Positions 50,376-59,497 of a stretch of 64,000 bases of DNA are shown here, one piece after another. Both the position numbers and the translations under genes were made by a program. The notes below the pieces were generated by a model. That model saw only the letters and a program-made list of their open reading frames with translations, did not search any database and had not been told where the DNA came from. Origin of the DNA: JBFHIJ01 sp963678775 (lineage in GTDB: Bacteria > Bacteroidota > Ignavibacteria > Kapaibacteriales > UBA2268); NCBI GenBank assembly GCA_963678775.2, contig CAXXGR010000008.1:186001-250000 (forward strand), given 5' to 3'. Numbering within the stretch: the first letter of the stretch is position 1; every line of letters starts with the position of its first letter.

Positions 50376-51266
50376 ATGCCATTTTATGGTGAATCAGTTG
50401 CTCTATTCGTAGCATTGCTCTGGTCTCTAGGCTCCTTTATTGTTACAGCTGCTGCACAGAAAGTTGGTGCCATTCAGCTTAATATCGACCGCCTTATACT
50501 CGGTACTGTTTATATCCTTATCACTGCATGGATTTTGAATATCGACTTTGACATGAGTCTTAATCAAATTATGTGGTTGAGTGCAAGCGGTATTGTAGGC
50601 ATGTTCTTAGGGGATAGCTTCCTTTTTAAAGCGTTTAAAGAAATTGGCCCCAGATTCGGATTACTTGTGTTTTCACTAAATCCTGCTATCGCTGCTGTCA
50701 TAGCTTATTTTACTTTTGGTGAAAATTTAGGCTTATGGGGTATGCTTGGCATTTCAATAACTCTTTCCGGCATTGGTATTGTAGTTATGGATAAAAGGAA
50801 ATTTGCAGAAAACAAATTTCAGATAAATACCAAAGGAGTTATTTATGCAATACTTGCTGCCGCAGGACAAGGGACTGGTTTGGTGCTTGCAAAAATGGCT
50901 TACACAGAATCATCGCTGCACTTTTTTGCAGCTACATCAGTAAGACTGATTGCTGCTTTTGTATGTATGCTACCGATAGCATTGATATTCAAAAAGTACA
51001 AAAACCCAATTAAACTATATGCGGGCGATACCAAAATATTTGCTCTGATAGCATTAGCTACACTAATGGGAACATATCTTGGAGTGTCTTTGAGCTACGA
51101 AGCAGTTACCCATGCAAAAGTGGGCATTGCTTCTACTATAATGTCATCTATGCCCATTATGATGCTTCCGATGTCTTACTTCTACTACAAAGAAAAAATC
51201 GGTATCAGAGGAGTTTTTGGGGCTTTTATAGCTGTAGGTGGAATAGCTGCTCTGTTTATAGTTTGA
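50376..51266 (+). CDS. DMT superfamily transporter (two EamA domains)
   Basis: A 296-residue inner membrane protein with ten hydrophobic helices arranged as two EamA repeats: 'VALFVALLWSLGSFIVTAA' opens the first and 'GVIYAILAAAGQGTGLVLAK' the second. Each repeat has the conserved helix pair ending in 'GENLGLWGMLGISITLSGIG' or 'KEKIGIRGVFGAFIAVGGIA'. EamA proteins export amino acids, sugars or other metabolites; the substrate cannot be inferred. Confidence 0.88.
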   Translation: MPFYGESVALFVALLWSLGSFIVTAAAQKVGAIQLNIDRLILGTVYILITAWILNIDFDMSLNQIMWLSASGIVGMFLGDSFLFKAFKEIGPRFGLLVFSLNPAIAAVIAYFTFGENLGLWGMLGISITLSGIGIVVMDKRKFAENKFQINTKGVIYAILAAAGQGTGLVLAKMAYTESSLHFFAATSVRLIAAFVCMLPIALIFKKYKNPIKLYAGDTKIFALIALATLMGTYLGVSLSYEAVTHAKVGIASTIMSSMPIMMLPMSYFYYKEKIGIRGVFGAFIAVGGIAALFIV

Positions 51267-51491
51267 TAGATTTTAGATTTGCCTATTCGTGACGATACTA
51301 ATGAAATAGATTATTACACATATATTTTATAAAGGTGGTGATTAAACTTGGGTAAGGATAGAACTCCGAGATACTCAGCAGCAGAAATATTGACAATAGG
51401 CTAAGGGTGGGTGGTGTCAATTATTCTGAATTATGCATAACCGGTATCTTCCAATAATAAATCTTTTCTTTACATTGTAACTCTCATAAAA

Positions 51492-51519
51492 AAGACCGCA
51501 ACATCTCTGCTACGGTCTT
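51492..51519 (-). terminator. Terminator of the thiol-redox operon
   Basis: 'aagaccg' (51492-51498) pairs with 'cggtctt' (51513-51519) over a 14-nt loop. Read on the minus strand the stem is followed by a T-run (complement of 51488-51493), just after the stop at 51547. Confidence 0.8.
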
Positions 51520-51546
51520 CTCTTATTTTCTATTTGTACAAGATTC

Positions 51547-52176
51547 TTATTTATAATCATATTTTACAGAGCAGCCATAAGGTTGAGTTACACTTTTGCT
51601 TACTTTTTTGCCTGCTAATAGTTCATCCAGTGCAGCTGCAACATAGTTCTTAGATGTTTTCACATCTTCAGGATCGGTAGATTTTTTATCGTCAATCGCA
51701 CCTGCATATACAAGTTTACCTTCTTTGTCGATGACATACATGTGAGGTGTTGTTTTAGCTGAGTACATCTCCCCTACTTCTCCGGAAGCATCTAACAAAT
51801 ATGCCGTCATTGCTGCCTTTTTATCTTTGATTCTTTTGTTGATTTCATCGTTTGAGAAATCCCCCTGTTTGCCTTCTGCTGAAGAGCATATTGACAACCA
51901 GATAATACCTTTTTCGGTATATTTTTTCTGTAATGATTGCATATTATGACCATCATAATGCTTTTTTACAAAAGGGCAGTCGAAATTAATCCACTCCAAC
52001 ACCACTGTTTTACCTTTAAAATCAGATAGTTTATGCGATTTGCCATGACTATCTGTTAGAGTAAAGTCAGGTGCTTTTTCACCTATTTTAGCTTTATTGG
52101 GCGACACTGCATAAGCAACAGAAAAGGCGAAGATAGCAACTAGCGATACGGTAAGGTATTTATATATGTTTCTCAT
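51547..52176 (-). CDS. Exported thioredoxin-family (redoxin / AhpC-like) protein
   Basis: A 209-residue protein with a signal peptide ending 'FAFSVAYAVSPN'. The redoxin domain has 'KIGEKAPDFTLTDSHGKSHK', a single active-site Cys in 'LEWINFDCPFVKKHYDG' (CxxV rather than CxxC) and the cis-Pro in 'AKTTPHMYVIDKEGKL'. The subfamily is annotated as thiol-specific antioxidant / peroxiredoxin-like and acts in the periplasm. It follows the DsbD-N gene by nine bases, so the two are one transcript with related jobs. Confidence 0.85.
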   Translation of the reverse strand: MRNIYKYLTVSLVAIFAFSVAYAVSPNKAKIGEKAPDFTLTDSHGKSHKLSDFKGKTVVLEWINFDCPFVKKHYDGHNMQSLQKKYTEKGIIWLSICSSAEGKQGDFSNDEINKRIKDKKAAMTAYLLDASGEVGEMYSAKTTPHMYVIDKEGKLVYAGAIDDKKSTDPEDVKTSKNYVAAALDELLAGKKVSKSVTQPYGCSVKYDYK

Positions 52177-52185
52177 ATATTTCTC

Positions 52186-52968
52186 CTATTTATTTGATAA
52201 ACTAACAATAATTGATTCTTTGCCGAATTTTGCAATTAGTTCAGGACTTATAAGAAGTATTTCAAATTTATTTGGCTCTTCAATTCTGAAATCAGAAAGA
52301 GGCATCACAAATGTAAAACCATCCGCATCTCTTTGAATTTCAGGATCTTTCCCGTTTTCAAAAATGCCTTCAGTTACAGGAAATATTTTTACATTACTTA
52401 GTTTTGGCAGATCCAGAGTAACTTTAACTGTTTCACCTGAGATTACGATATCTCCTGCAACATCAGTTTTAATTGGCACCATATTTTCAAACATTGCAAA
52501 TTCTTTCTTTTTGGCTTCCGGAGTATTTAAAACTATTTTAGCTTTTCCACTTCCGGGAAGACATTTCTCTTTACAAACCAACCAAAAAGCTTCAGCATTA
52601 ATTTTAGAGAAATCAAGATTCCCGGTATATTCAAATGTATAGAATGCTGCAACTACTCCTTCATATCCAAAATTTGCCATATCAGAGAATGGGATTTTCT
52701 CAGGATAAGGCCAGGCATTTTCTTTAAGCTCAATATTTTCCGGAAGCTGCCATTCAATGCTAGTAGGAAGTCCGGCATCGCCCGGATTAATCCAGTAAGT
52801 ATGCCAATGTTTCTCCATAGTGAGTTCAGCTGCCACTGTAAACTGTTTAGCAGCTTTATCATGCTTATATAGAAATAGTTTAAAATCTACCAGCTCATCG
52901 CCATTGTCTTCTTTTGCCAACAGATTGATACTCATAACTAAAGCCAATAAAAAAATCAAATACTTCAT
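52186..52968 (-). CDS. DsbD N-terminal-domain-like periplasmic protein
   Basis: A 260-residue exported protein (signal peptide ending 'SINLLAKEDN', GGAG before ATG). It matches the DsbD_N / ScsB-type alpha domain: 'HWHTYWINPGDAGLPTSIEW', 'WPYPEKIPF', 'NFGYEGVVAAFYTFEY' and the Cys pair in 'FWLVCKEKCLPGSGKAKI'. In full DsbD this domain passes electrons to periplasmic targets. Here the membrane domain and thioredoxin domain are absent, and a separate redoxin gene follows. It may receive electrons from a CcdA-type protein encoded elsewhere. Confidence 0.8.
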   Translation of the reverse strand: MKYLIFLLALVMSINLLAKEDNGDELVDFKLFLYKHDKAAKQFTVAAELTMEKHWHTYWINPGDAGLPTSIEWQLPENIELKENAWPYPEKIPFSDMANFGYEGVVAAFYTFEYTGNLDFSKINAEAFWLVCKEKCLPGSGKAKIVLNTPEAKKKEFAMFENMVPIKTDVAGDIVISGETVKVTLDLPKLSNVKIFPVTEGIFENGKDPEIQRDADGFTFVMPLSDFRIEEPNKFEILLISPELIAKFGKESIIVSLSNK

Positions 52969-53058
52969 CTTGTTTCTCCAATATTTACATCTTTTAGCCT
53001 AAGCTAATTGACAGATTTACTTGTTTTTTATTTTGTTCATGTCAATTACGCTATATAA

Positions 53059-53090
53059 AAAAACCGTGTCTTCATAAAAACACGGTTTTT
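53059..53090. terminator. Bidirectional rho-independent terminator
   Basis: A 10-bp stem, 'aaaaaccgtg' (53059-53068) with 'cacggttttt' (53081-53090), over a 12-nt loop. It ends the large T9SS gene (stop at 53116) on the minus strand. Confidence 0.88.
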
Positions 53091-53115
53091 CTAATATCAT
53101 TTATATCCAGTAAAA

Positions 53116-56049
53116 CTACTTCACAATTACTTTCACTGATTCCCTAGCATAACCATAATTGAGTTCAATCATATATACACCCGGTATCAAGTCAGCAGGC
53201 AACGGCATACTAATAGTTTGCTCCCCGGGATTATCAAGTCCACTATAAAGTAAAGCTAACTTTCTGCCGGCAACATCATAAAGACTAATATTAGTATAAC
53301 TCATTTTCTCAGGTGCATAATGAATTGTAATATTATCATTAGTCGGATTTGGGAATATAAACACATTTGACTCACTTCCGGCATAGTCTTCAATTCCTGT
53401 ATCGGGGCTATCTGGGCTTGGGCATACAGTCCAATCGAAAATATCATGAGTCTGAGCAACCGAACCATTAGCAGCTGTAAAACCAAGGTAAGCCCAAGCA
53501 TCATCTTTCAAATCAATAGAAAGACTTAAATCGATAGTCAAAGAGATAACTTCCTTCAACGCTTGGCCATCCTCTGCAAAGTAGATAGTGAGTTTTTGCT
53601 GAACCCCATCATACTTAACTTTACAATGATAGACTGTACTATCATCTTTAAGTTCAACATTTGCGAAAGTCTTTTGTGCGTCATGGTGAGAAAGGAGAGC
53701 TCCGCCAGACATACCCATCACAGCAATATGTCCGTCAGAAGGATCATTCTGATCATTATAAGAATCTTCATCATTTTTGTAAGTGTCAAATTCAATAGCA
53801 ATACCATTAGGAATTCCCTGGTATCCAATACCAAAATCAGTTTCACCAAGTGCCATACTAGAGCTATTCTGAATTACAAAAGCCAAACCACCTTCGGCAG
53901 CTCCGGGGTCTTCTATAACATTTTGAATATTATCATTTCTAGTCATTCGGAACTTAAACTCAGAAACGAACCCAATATTTATAGGCATCAACTTATTATA
54001 CCAGACTGAGCCTTCCAAATAACTTGTTTGCGGGTGCATAACTAAAGTATCATTATCGTAAGCAGCGTTCCCATTAAATGCAAAATTAGAAACAGGCTCC
54101 GCCCCTAACTCAAATGCAGACTGATGACAAGGATTTCCGAATCTGACTATGTAAGCGTCTGTGCCATCATGTTTGGTATTATAAAAAGTATTCTCCGTTA
54201 CAGGGAAATTAATAGAGGTAGTATTGCCGCTGCAAATTATATTACCAAAAGAATCAAACAATACATCCATATTTTCTTCATAATTACTTCCACCTATATA
54301 AGCAGACCATTTAGGCAAGCCATCAGAGGAAAGTAAAAGAACAACTCCATCCTGATTCCCTCCAAATTTATTGAATTCACTACCAAACATAGGAATATTA
54401 CCACTTTTGGTGCGACCACCTAATAAGATATCTCCATTTGTAAAAATATCTAAACCGCCATACATATCATTTGTTGTTTCGAACCCTTCTGAGAAGCTAC
54501 CGCCGTAATAAGTGGACCAAATATTTTTTCCTTCAGTATCAAACTTAGCAAGATACATATCATAATTGCCTCCATATCCATCCTGCACAGAACTAATCAA
54601 GTTAGGCAAAAGTTTACTTGATGTATATCCTGACATATAAATATTATCGAAATTATCTATTTCTAGGTTAGATCCCCAATCATTATCTTCACCACCATAA
54701 TAAGTTGACCATATAATGCCATTATTTGTAGAATATTTAAGAAGAAAAGCATCGCGTGAGCCAATATATTGATTAGAATTTTTGCCATAGGTAATAAAAT
54801 AATTAGAAAAAGTATGTCCTGAAACATAAATATTATCTTCAGAATCTACAGCGAAACCTTCGGCTATATCAGAACCGGAAGTTCCTAAAAAAGTAGAAAG
54901 AAGTAAATCTCCATTGTCTGATAGCCCAAAGATAAATCCATCATAGTCTCCCGAATATGGGGTTGCACCTTGAGTAATTGGAAAGCCACCTGAGGATCTA
55001 CCAGTTGCCCATACATTATTTTTTGAATCAATATCTAATTCAGCAATGACGTCATATGCATTCCCACCGTATAGAGTAGAAAAAAGTAAATCTCCATCAG
55101 AAGATAATTTTGTCAATATCATATCAAAATAACCTGATAAATAGGTTCGAGGAGCATTCGCAGTTACAGGAAAAGAACTACTGTTAGTTTCCCCACCTAG
55201 CCAAATATTATCGTCATGATCACACTTAATATCCATGACGTGGCTTGTACCATTAGAACCTAAATATAATCCCCATTGGATCTCCATATTTATATCATAT
55301 TTTAAAACACAAATAGATCTATTAGAATTAGATTTATTATTGATAGCTTCATCATTTACTAAAAAACTAGTTTCTGTCTGAAATGCAAAATATATATTTC
55401 CTTTACTGTCTTTAGCAAGATGACCGCTATAATCCTGATGATCACCTCCTAGTAAACTCGAAAATACTAATTCAGGGTCTATGACCAATGGCAAAGACCT
55501 ATTGTATTCTCCAACCTCAAAAGATAAAACATTGCCGTTCAGAGCAAATTTACTTTTAACTACTTTTTTATTTCCATCTACTATTTGGTAGGTATCCGGT
55601 TTAAGCTCTTTGAGTATATTAAAACTCCCGAAATGCAAATCCCCTTCAATAAGTTTTGTTTCATCTGATAGTTCTATTTGAATATTATTAGGGTTGCCTT
55701 TAGGATAGACAATAAAATCATACTTCAAAGAATTATCTTTTTTATAAACAGTCAAATCTACATTTTTATAAATGTTCTGATATAATATCTTATCAGTAAA
55801 CTTCATTTTAGTGCATTGATTTGCTTCAAATAGCTTCATTTCTCTAGATTTACCATAATCTAAGGGGCTAACAGAATTTGTATTTAAATATTTTATATGC
55901 AAAAAATATTGACTATTTAACTTTGATTGTATAGATATACTCGAAGTTTCAGCAGAAACAATATTATCTCCTAAATCTATATACAAACCATCTGAAGCAA
56001 ATAGATTGAATGAAACCATGACGACAAACAACATAATTAAATATTTCAT
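53116..56049 (-). CDS. T9SS-secreted SBBP-repeat protein with L-type lectin domain
   Basis: A 977-residue surface protein. After the signal peptide ('MKYLIMLFVVMVSFNLFA'), the first ~650 residues are an N-terminal beta domain and then a row of SBBP propeller repeats, each like 'WSTYYGGEDNDWGSNLEIDN' with a following 'NIYMSGYTSS'. About 680-890 form an L-type (legume) lectin-like domain: 'GGLAFVIQNSS', 'PNGIAIEFDTYKNDEDSYND' and 'AWAYLGFTAANGS'. The end is a T9SS type A sorting domain ('VFIFPNPTNDNITIHYAP'). It probably binds glycans at the cell surface or is released. Confidence 0.85.
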   Translation of the reverse strand: MKYLIMLFVVMVSFNLFASDGLYIDLGDNIVSAETSSISIQSKLNSQYFLHIKYLNTNSVSPLDYGKSREMKLFEANQCTKMKFTDKILYQNIYKNVDLTVYKKDNSLKYDFIVYPKGNPNNIQIELSDETKLIEGDLHFGSFNILKELKPDTYQIVDGNKKVVKSKFALNGNVLSFEVGEYNRSLPLVIDPELVFSSLLGGDHQDYSGHLAKDSKGNIYFAFQTETSFLVNDEAINNKSNSNRSICVLKYDINMEIQWGLYLGSNGTSHVMDIKCDHDDNIWLGGETNSSSFPVTANAPRTYLSGYFDMILTKLSSDGDLLFSTLYGGNAYDVIAELDIDSKNNVWATGRSSGGFPITQGATPYSGDYDGFIFGLSDNGDLLLSTFLGTSGSDIAEGFAVDSEDNIYVSGHTFSNYFITYGKNSNQYIGSRDAFLLKYSTNNGIIWSTYYGGEDNDWGSNLEIDNFDNIYMSGYTSSKLLPNLISSVQDGYGGNYDMYLAKFDTEGKNIWSTYYGGSFSEGFETTNDMYGGLDIFTNGDILLGGRTKSGNIPMFGSEFNKFGGNQDGVVLLLSSDGLPKWSAYIGGSNYEENMDVLFDSFGNIICSGNTTSINFPVTENTFYNTKHDGTDAYIVRFGNPCHQSAFELGAEPVSNFAFNGNAAYDNDTLVMHPQTSYLEGSVWYNKLMPINIGFVSEFKFRMTRNDNIQNVIEDPGAAEGGLAFVIQNSSSMALGETDFGIGYQGIPNGIAIEFDTYKNDEDSYNDQNDPSDGHIAVMGMSGGALLSHHDAQKTFANVELKDDSTVYHCKVKYDGVQQKLTIYFAEDGQALKEVISLTIDLSLSIDLKDDAWAYLGFTAANGSVAQTHDIFDWTVCPSPDSPDTGIEDYAGSESNVFIFPNPTNDNITIHYAPEKMSYTNISLYDVAGRKLALLYSGLDNPGEQTISMPLPADLIPGVYMIELNYGYARESVKVIVK

Positions 56050-56244
56050 TTATAATCTTCTTGATGAATTTACAAGCGTATAATACTTCAATATAATACA
56101 ATATGTATAATATTACAAATACATTATGATATTTACACCTCTATTTTTTTACATTTTGTTTCTTACTTTTAATCAGTAGAATGCATTTATTAAATTTGCA
56201 ATTATTATATTGCATATAATAATAACACTCGAAATATTGATACT

Positions 56245-57123
56245 ATGATAAAAGAATTCATAAAAAGCTTTCTACCTGATAAGTATATAGAAACAAAACT
56301 CAAAGAAAGGTTAGAAACAGAAAGAAAAAATACTTTAACGAAAGAAAAGATTGAAAAAGAAGAAGTTATAAATCTGTTAATTGAAGACTTACATATAAAA
56401 ACCGGGGATACAGTTTTTGTACACAGTTCTGTAAACAACTTAAATCTAAACTTCTCTTCTTTACAATTACTTTCAGTTCTAAAAGATATCATAGGCCCTG
56501 AGGGAAATATCCTCATGCCTACATATCCAAAGCTTACTTCATATAGGTTCTTAAAATCTAAGCAAGTCTTCAATGTCAGAAAAACACCGACCTATACCGG
56601 TTTTTTAAATGAAATGCTTAGGAGAAGTAAGGGCGCAGTAAGGAGTCTGCACCCTACTAAATCAGTAACTGCTTTAGGAAAAGATGCTCATTGGTTAACA
56701 TCTGATCATGAAAAGAATATTTATCCATACAGTAAATTTAGCCCTTACTATAAAGCAATACAGTTAGATGCTAAAATAATTGGACTTGGAGTTAAAACTA
56801 CTTATCTTTCCTGTGTACATTGCGTTGATGATTATTTCGCTGAAGATTTTGAATATAAAGTTTATTATCCAAAGCAATTTCAGTCAAAGTGTATCGATTA
56901 TAATGGCAACGAAGTTAATGTCAATACCTTAGCTCATAATATGTCTAAAATGGATTTTGATTTGCCGATGTATTTTAAAAATTTTGTAGATGATAGTATT
57001 TGCATGGACTTTGAATTTAAAGAACAACCTTTTTTTATAGCTCAATCTAAATTGCTTTTTGAAAGAATGGTGGAATTAGCAGAAGACGGCAAATCTATTT
57101 ACAGTAAAGCTTATAGGAAGTAA
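56245..57123 (+). CDS. AAC(3)-family N-acyltransferase
   Basis: A 292-residue member of the antibiotic_NAT (AAC(3)/YokD) family: 'TVFVHSSVNNLNLNFSSLQL', 'NILMPTYPKL' and the conserved His segment 'VRSLHPTKSVTALGKDAHW'. The family uses acyl-CoA (or acyl-ACP) to acylate amino groups; non-resistance members occur in polysaccharide and natural-product loci. The N-terminal ~45 residues are a charged helix. It is the first gene of an operon with a deacetylase, KAS III, ACP and SDR. I infer transfer of an unusual acyl group to an amino sugar, not antibiotic resistance. Confidence 0.82.
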   Translation: MIKEFIKSFLPDKYIETKLKERLETERKNTLTKEKIEKEEVINLLIEDLHIKTGDTVFVHSSVNNLNLNFSSLQLLSVLKDIIGPEGNILMPTYPKLTSYRFLKSKQVFNVRKTPTYTGFLNEMLRRSKGAVRSLHPTKSVTALGKDAHWLTSDHEKNIYPYSKFSPYYKAIQLDAKIIGLGVKTTYLSCVHCVDDYFAEDFEYKVYYPKQFQSKCIDYNGNEVNVNTLAHNMSKMDFDLPMYFKNFVDDSICMDFEFKEQPFFIAQSKLLFERMVELAEDGKSIYSKAYRK

Positions 57124-57124
57124 A

Positions 57125-58249
57125 ATGAAGCTTATTCTTGTTTTTACCAACGACTGGGAATTGTATGGGGATGGTTCCGGTGACTTTTTTGAAATCCAAG
57201 CTGAACCGATGAAGCATATTATTGACTTATTTGACAAATACAATGCAAAAATGACTTTCTTTGCAGAGATTGCACAACAACTTAGCTTTAGGCATAACTC
57301 GAAAGCATATCCTAAATTTGCAGCTATTTGTGAAACATGGGAAAATATGGTAAAGCATGCAATAGAAAGAGGGCATGATATACAACTACATCTTCACCCC
57401 CAATGGATAGATGCAAAATACATTGATAACAAGTGGCTTCTAAATATGGATAAATGGTCAATTGCCAAACTTAATCGAACTGAGTGTAGCTCTTTCATCA
57501 TGGAGTCAAAAGAATATTTGGAAAATATAGGTCAGCAGTCTACCTCTGAGTATAGAGTGATTGGTTTTAGATCAGGTTCGTATTGCACTTTGCCTTCGCA
57601 ACCGTTGATAGATTGTCTTTACAGCAATGGTATTTGCTATGACACCTCAGTTACTAAAGGTTGGTATCATAATAACTTATATGATTTCAGGAATGCACAT
57701 TCTAATGTAAAACCTTGGTACTTTAGTGACAACTACAATAGGTCAGTTCCAAAGGAACATTCAAAGCTTATGGAATTTCCAATATACTCAGTAAAGAAAT
57801 CCCACTCTCTTCTACTTAAAAAGTTTAGTCCTAAGCTATATTATCAATTCTTTTTTGGTATAAAAAATATTAAAAAAGAAATTGCATGGCAAGTAGAGAA
57901 AGAAAAAATAAAAGACATAAGGTATCCTAAAAAGAATAGAAAACTAAGAAAAGGAATTTTAACTAAGTTACAACTCTTTAAAAAAGCTATTTTAAAATCT
58001 GACTATATTCAACTGAGTTATGATGATTTACCTGCTTCAGTCTTTGTAAAAGAGATTAGTAAATTGGCAAAATTAAAAGGAGAATCCTATCTACCTGTTG
58101 TAGCTATTGGACATACTAAAGATATTCACAATACTGATAATTTAGAGAATATTTTAAAACAACTGAACCATTTCCCTGAAAATCAGGTATCATATATGAG
58201 TTTGACAGAAGCTTACAATTTTTTTTCTGAAGGTTCGATAGATAAGTAA
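57125..58249 (+). CDS. Polysaccharide deacetylase-like (NodB-fold) protein
   Basis: A 374-residue CE4/NodB-type protein: the first catalytic motif as 'VFTNDWELYGDG', metal ligands in 'ERGHDIQLHLHPQW' (HxxxHxH-like), and 'GFRSGSYCTLPSQPL' for the third motif. There is no signal peptide, so it should act in the cytosol on a sugar nucleotide or lipid-linked precursor. It starts one base after the acyltransferase stop with AGGA overlapping its end, so expression is tightly linked. A basic segment (about 255-300) is extra to the core fold. Confidence 0.78.
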   Translation: MKLILVFTNDWELYGDGSGDFFEIQAEPMKHIIDLFDKYNAKMTFFAEIAQQLSFRHNSKAYPKFAAICETWENMVKHAIERGHDIQLHLHPQWIDAKYIDNKWLLNMDKWSIAKLNRTECSSFIMESKEYLENIGQQSTSEYRVIGFRSGSYCTLPSQPLIDCLYSNGICYDTSVTKGWYHNNLYDFRNAHSNVKPWYFSDNYNRSVPKEHSKLMEFPIYSVKKSHSLLLKKFSPKLYYQFFFGIKNIKKEIAWQVEKEKIKDIRYPKKNRKLRKGILTKLQLFKKAILKSDYIQLSYDDLPASVFVKEISKLAKLKGESYLPVVAIGHTKDIHNTDNLENILKQLNHFPENQVSYMSLTEAYNFFSEGSIDK

Positions 58250-58277
58250 AACACCAAAGCCATTAATCGAGGATGCT

Positions 58278-59243
58278 ATGAATTATAAAATACATGATAT
58301 TGAATACTATTTACCTGAAATTGTTATTGATAACGATTACTTGCAAAAAGAATGTGATATAGATAAAGATTTCACTGAAAACAAAGTCGGGATTACAGAA
58401 AGACGAATTGCCAGACCTGAAGAAACAACTTCAGACATGGCAACAAAAGCAGCCAGAAAACTTTTAGATAAAAACAATATTGCACCGGATGAAATTGATT
58501 TACTCATAGTATGTACACAAAATCCTGATTATAGGTTACCTACTACGGCTTGCATTGTGCAAGATAAGTTGGGGTTACATAAAGACGTAATGGCTTTTGA
58601 TATCAATCTTGGTTGCTCAGGTTTTACGCATTCACTTCCTATTGCAGGAAATATGATTAAAACAGGAGCAGTGAGAAATGCTTTACTTATCATGTCAGAA
58701 CAGTATTCCAAAATAACTAATTACAAAGATAGAAATACTGCTTCAATTTTTGGTGATGCTGCATCTGCAATCCTCTTAACTCCTTGTGAAGATGGTTATG
58801 GTGTTATAGATTTTAATTACGGAACTGATGGCAGCGGAGCAGAAAAACTTGTTGCGTGGAATAGTGGAGTTGCTATTAACGAAGATAAAGATAACTTTTT
58901 ATATATGGATGGCAGAGAAATTTTTAAATTCTCCATGATGACTGTGCCAAAATATCTAAAGAAATTATATACTAAGAACAACATTACAAGCTCGGATATA
59001 AGAAAATTTGTATTCCATCAAGCTAATAAGTATATGCTTTCAGAGCTTCAAAAAAGACTTAAAATAGAAGATAATCAAATGATTATTTCTATGCAAAAAA
59101 CCGGAAATACAGTATCTTCTACTATCCCAATCGCATTTAAAAAAGTTATTGATGAAGGTGAACTCCACAAAGGTGATTTAGTTATATTTGCCGGATTTGG
59201 AGTTGGATTATCTTGGTCAAATGTATTATATAGATATATCTAA
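58278..59243 (+). CDS. 3-oxoacyl-ACP synthase III (FabH-like)
   Basis: A 321-residue thiolase-fold enzyme with the KAS III triad: Cys in 'DINLGCSGFTHSLPIAG', His in 'KFVFHQANKYMLSEL', Asn in 'MQKTGNTVSSTIPIAF'. The opening 'KVGITERRIARPEET' is also typical. It condenses an acyl-CoA starter with malonyl-ACP. Next to a private ACP and reductase it is more likely a pathway-specific paralogue than the housekeeping FabH. GAGG precedes ATG 58278; spacing to the deacetylase is 28 bases. Confidence 0.9.
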   Translation: MNYKIHDIEYYLPEIVIDNDYLQKECDIDKDFTENKVGITERRIARPEETTSDMATKAARKLLDKNNIAPDEIDLLIVCTQNPDYRLPTTACIVQDKLGLHKDVMAFDINLGCSGFTHSLPIAGNMIKTGAVRNALLIMSEQYSKITNYKDRNTASIFGDAASAILLTPCEDGYGVIDFNYGTDGSGAEKLVAWNSGVAINEDKDNFLYMDGREIFKFSMMTVPKYLKKLYTKNNITSSDIRKFVFHQANKYMLSELQKRLKIEDNQMIISMQKTGNTVSSTIPIAFKKVIDEGELHKGDLVIFAGFGVGLSWSNVLYRYI

Positions 59244-59257
59244 AAAGGAAAATAAAA

Positions 59258-59497
59258 ATGAACAAGCAAGAAATTAAAACAAAGCTTTACGAAATTCTTG
59301 AAGACATCAAAGATGAAAGTAATTTTGACGAAAACGCTCCTCTTATTTCAGATGGAATTTTAGACTCTTTAGAGTTAATTAATTATTTAACTCAGATTGA
59401 AGAAGAATTTGGATTTGAAGTCCCAATGGAAGATTTAGAAGAGAAGCATCTTGGTATTATCGTTAATATGGTAGAATATTTAGCTAATAAATTATAA
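59258..59497 (+). CDS. Acyl carrier protein (pathway-specific)
   Basis: A 79-residue ACP. The phosphopantetheine site is Ser in 'SDGILDSLELINYL' (DSL motif), in a four-helix acidic protein with 'EEEFGFEVPMEDLEE'. It carries the growing acyl chain between the KAS III and the SDR reductase. AAGGA precedes ATG 59258. The sequence is of the D-alanyl/aryl carrier-like type rather than the housekeeping AcpP ('GADSLD'). Its TAA overlaps the SDR start by one base. Confidence 0.92.
   Translation: MNKQEIKTKLYEILEDIKDESNFDENAPLISDGILDSLELINYLTQIEEEFGFEVPMEDLEEKHLGIIVNMVEYLANKL

Noticed and set aside
56245..57123. Aminoglycoside resistance gene
   Set aside because: The fold is AAC(3)-like, but the operon context (deacetylase, KAS III, ACP, SDR) points to sugar or lipid acylation.
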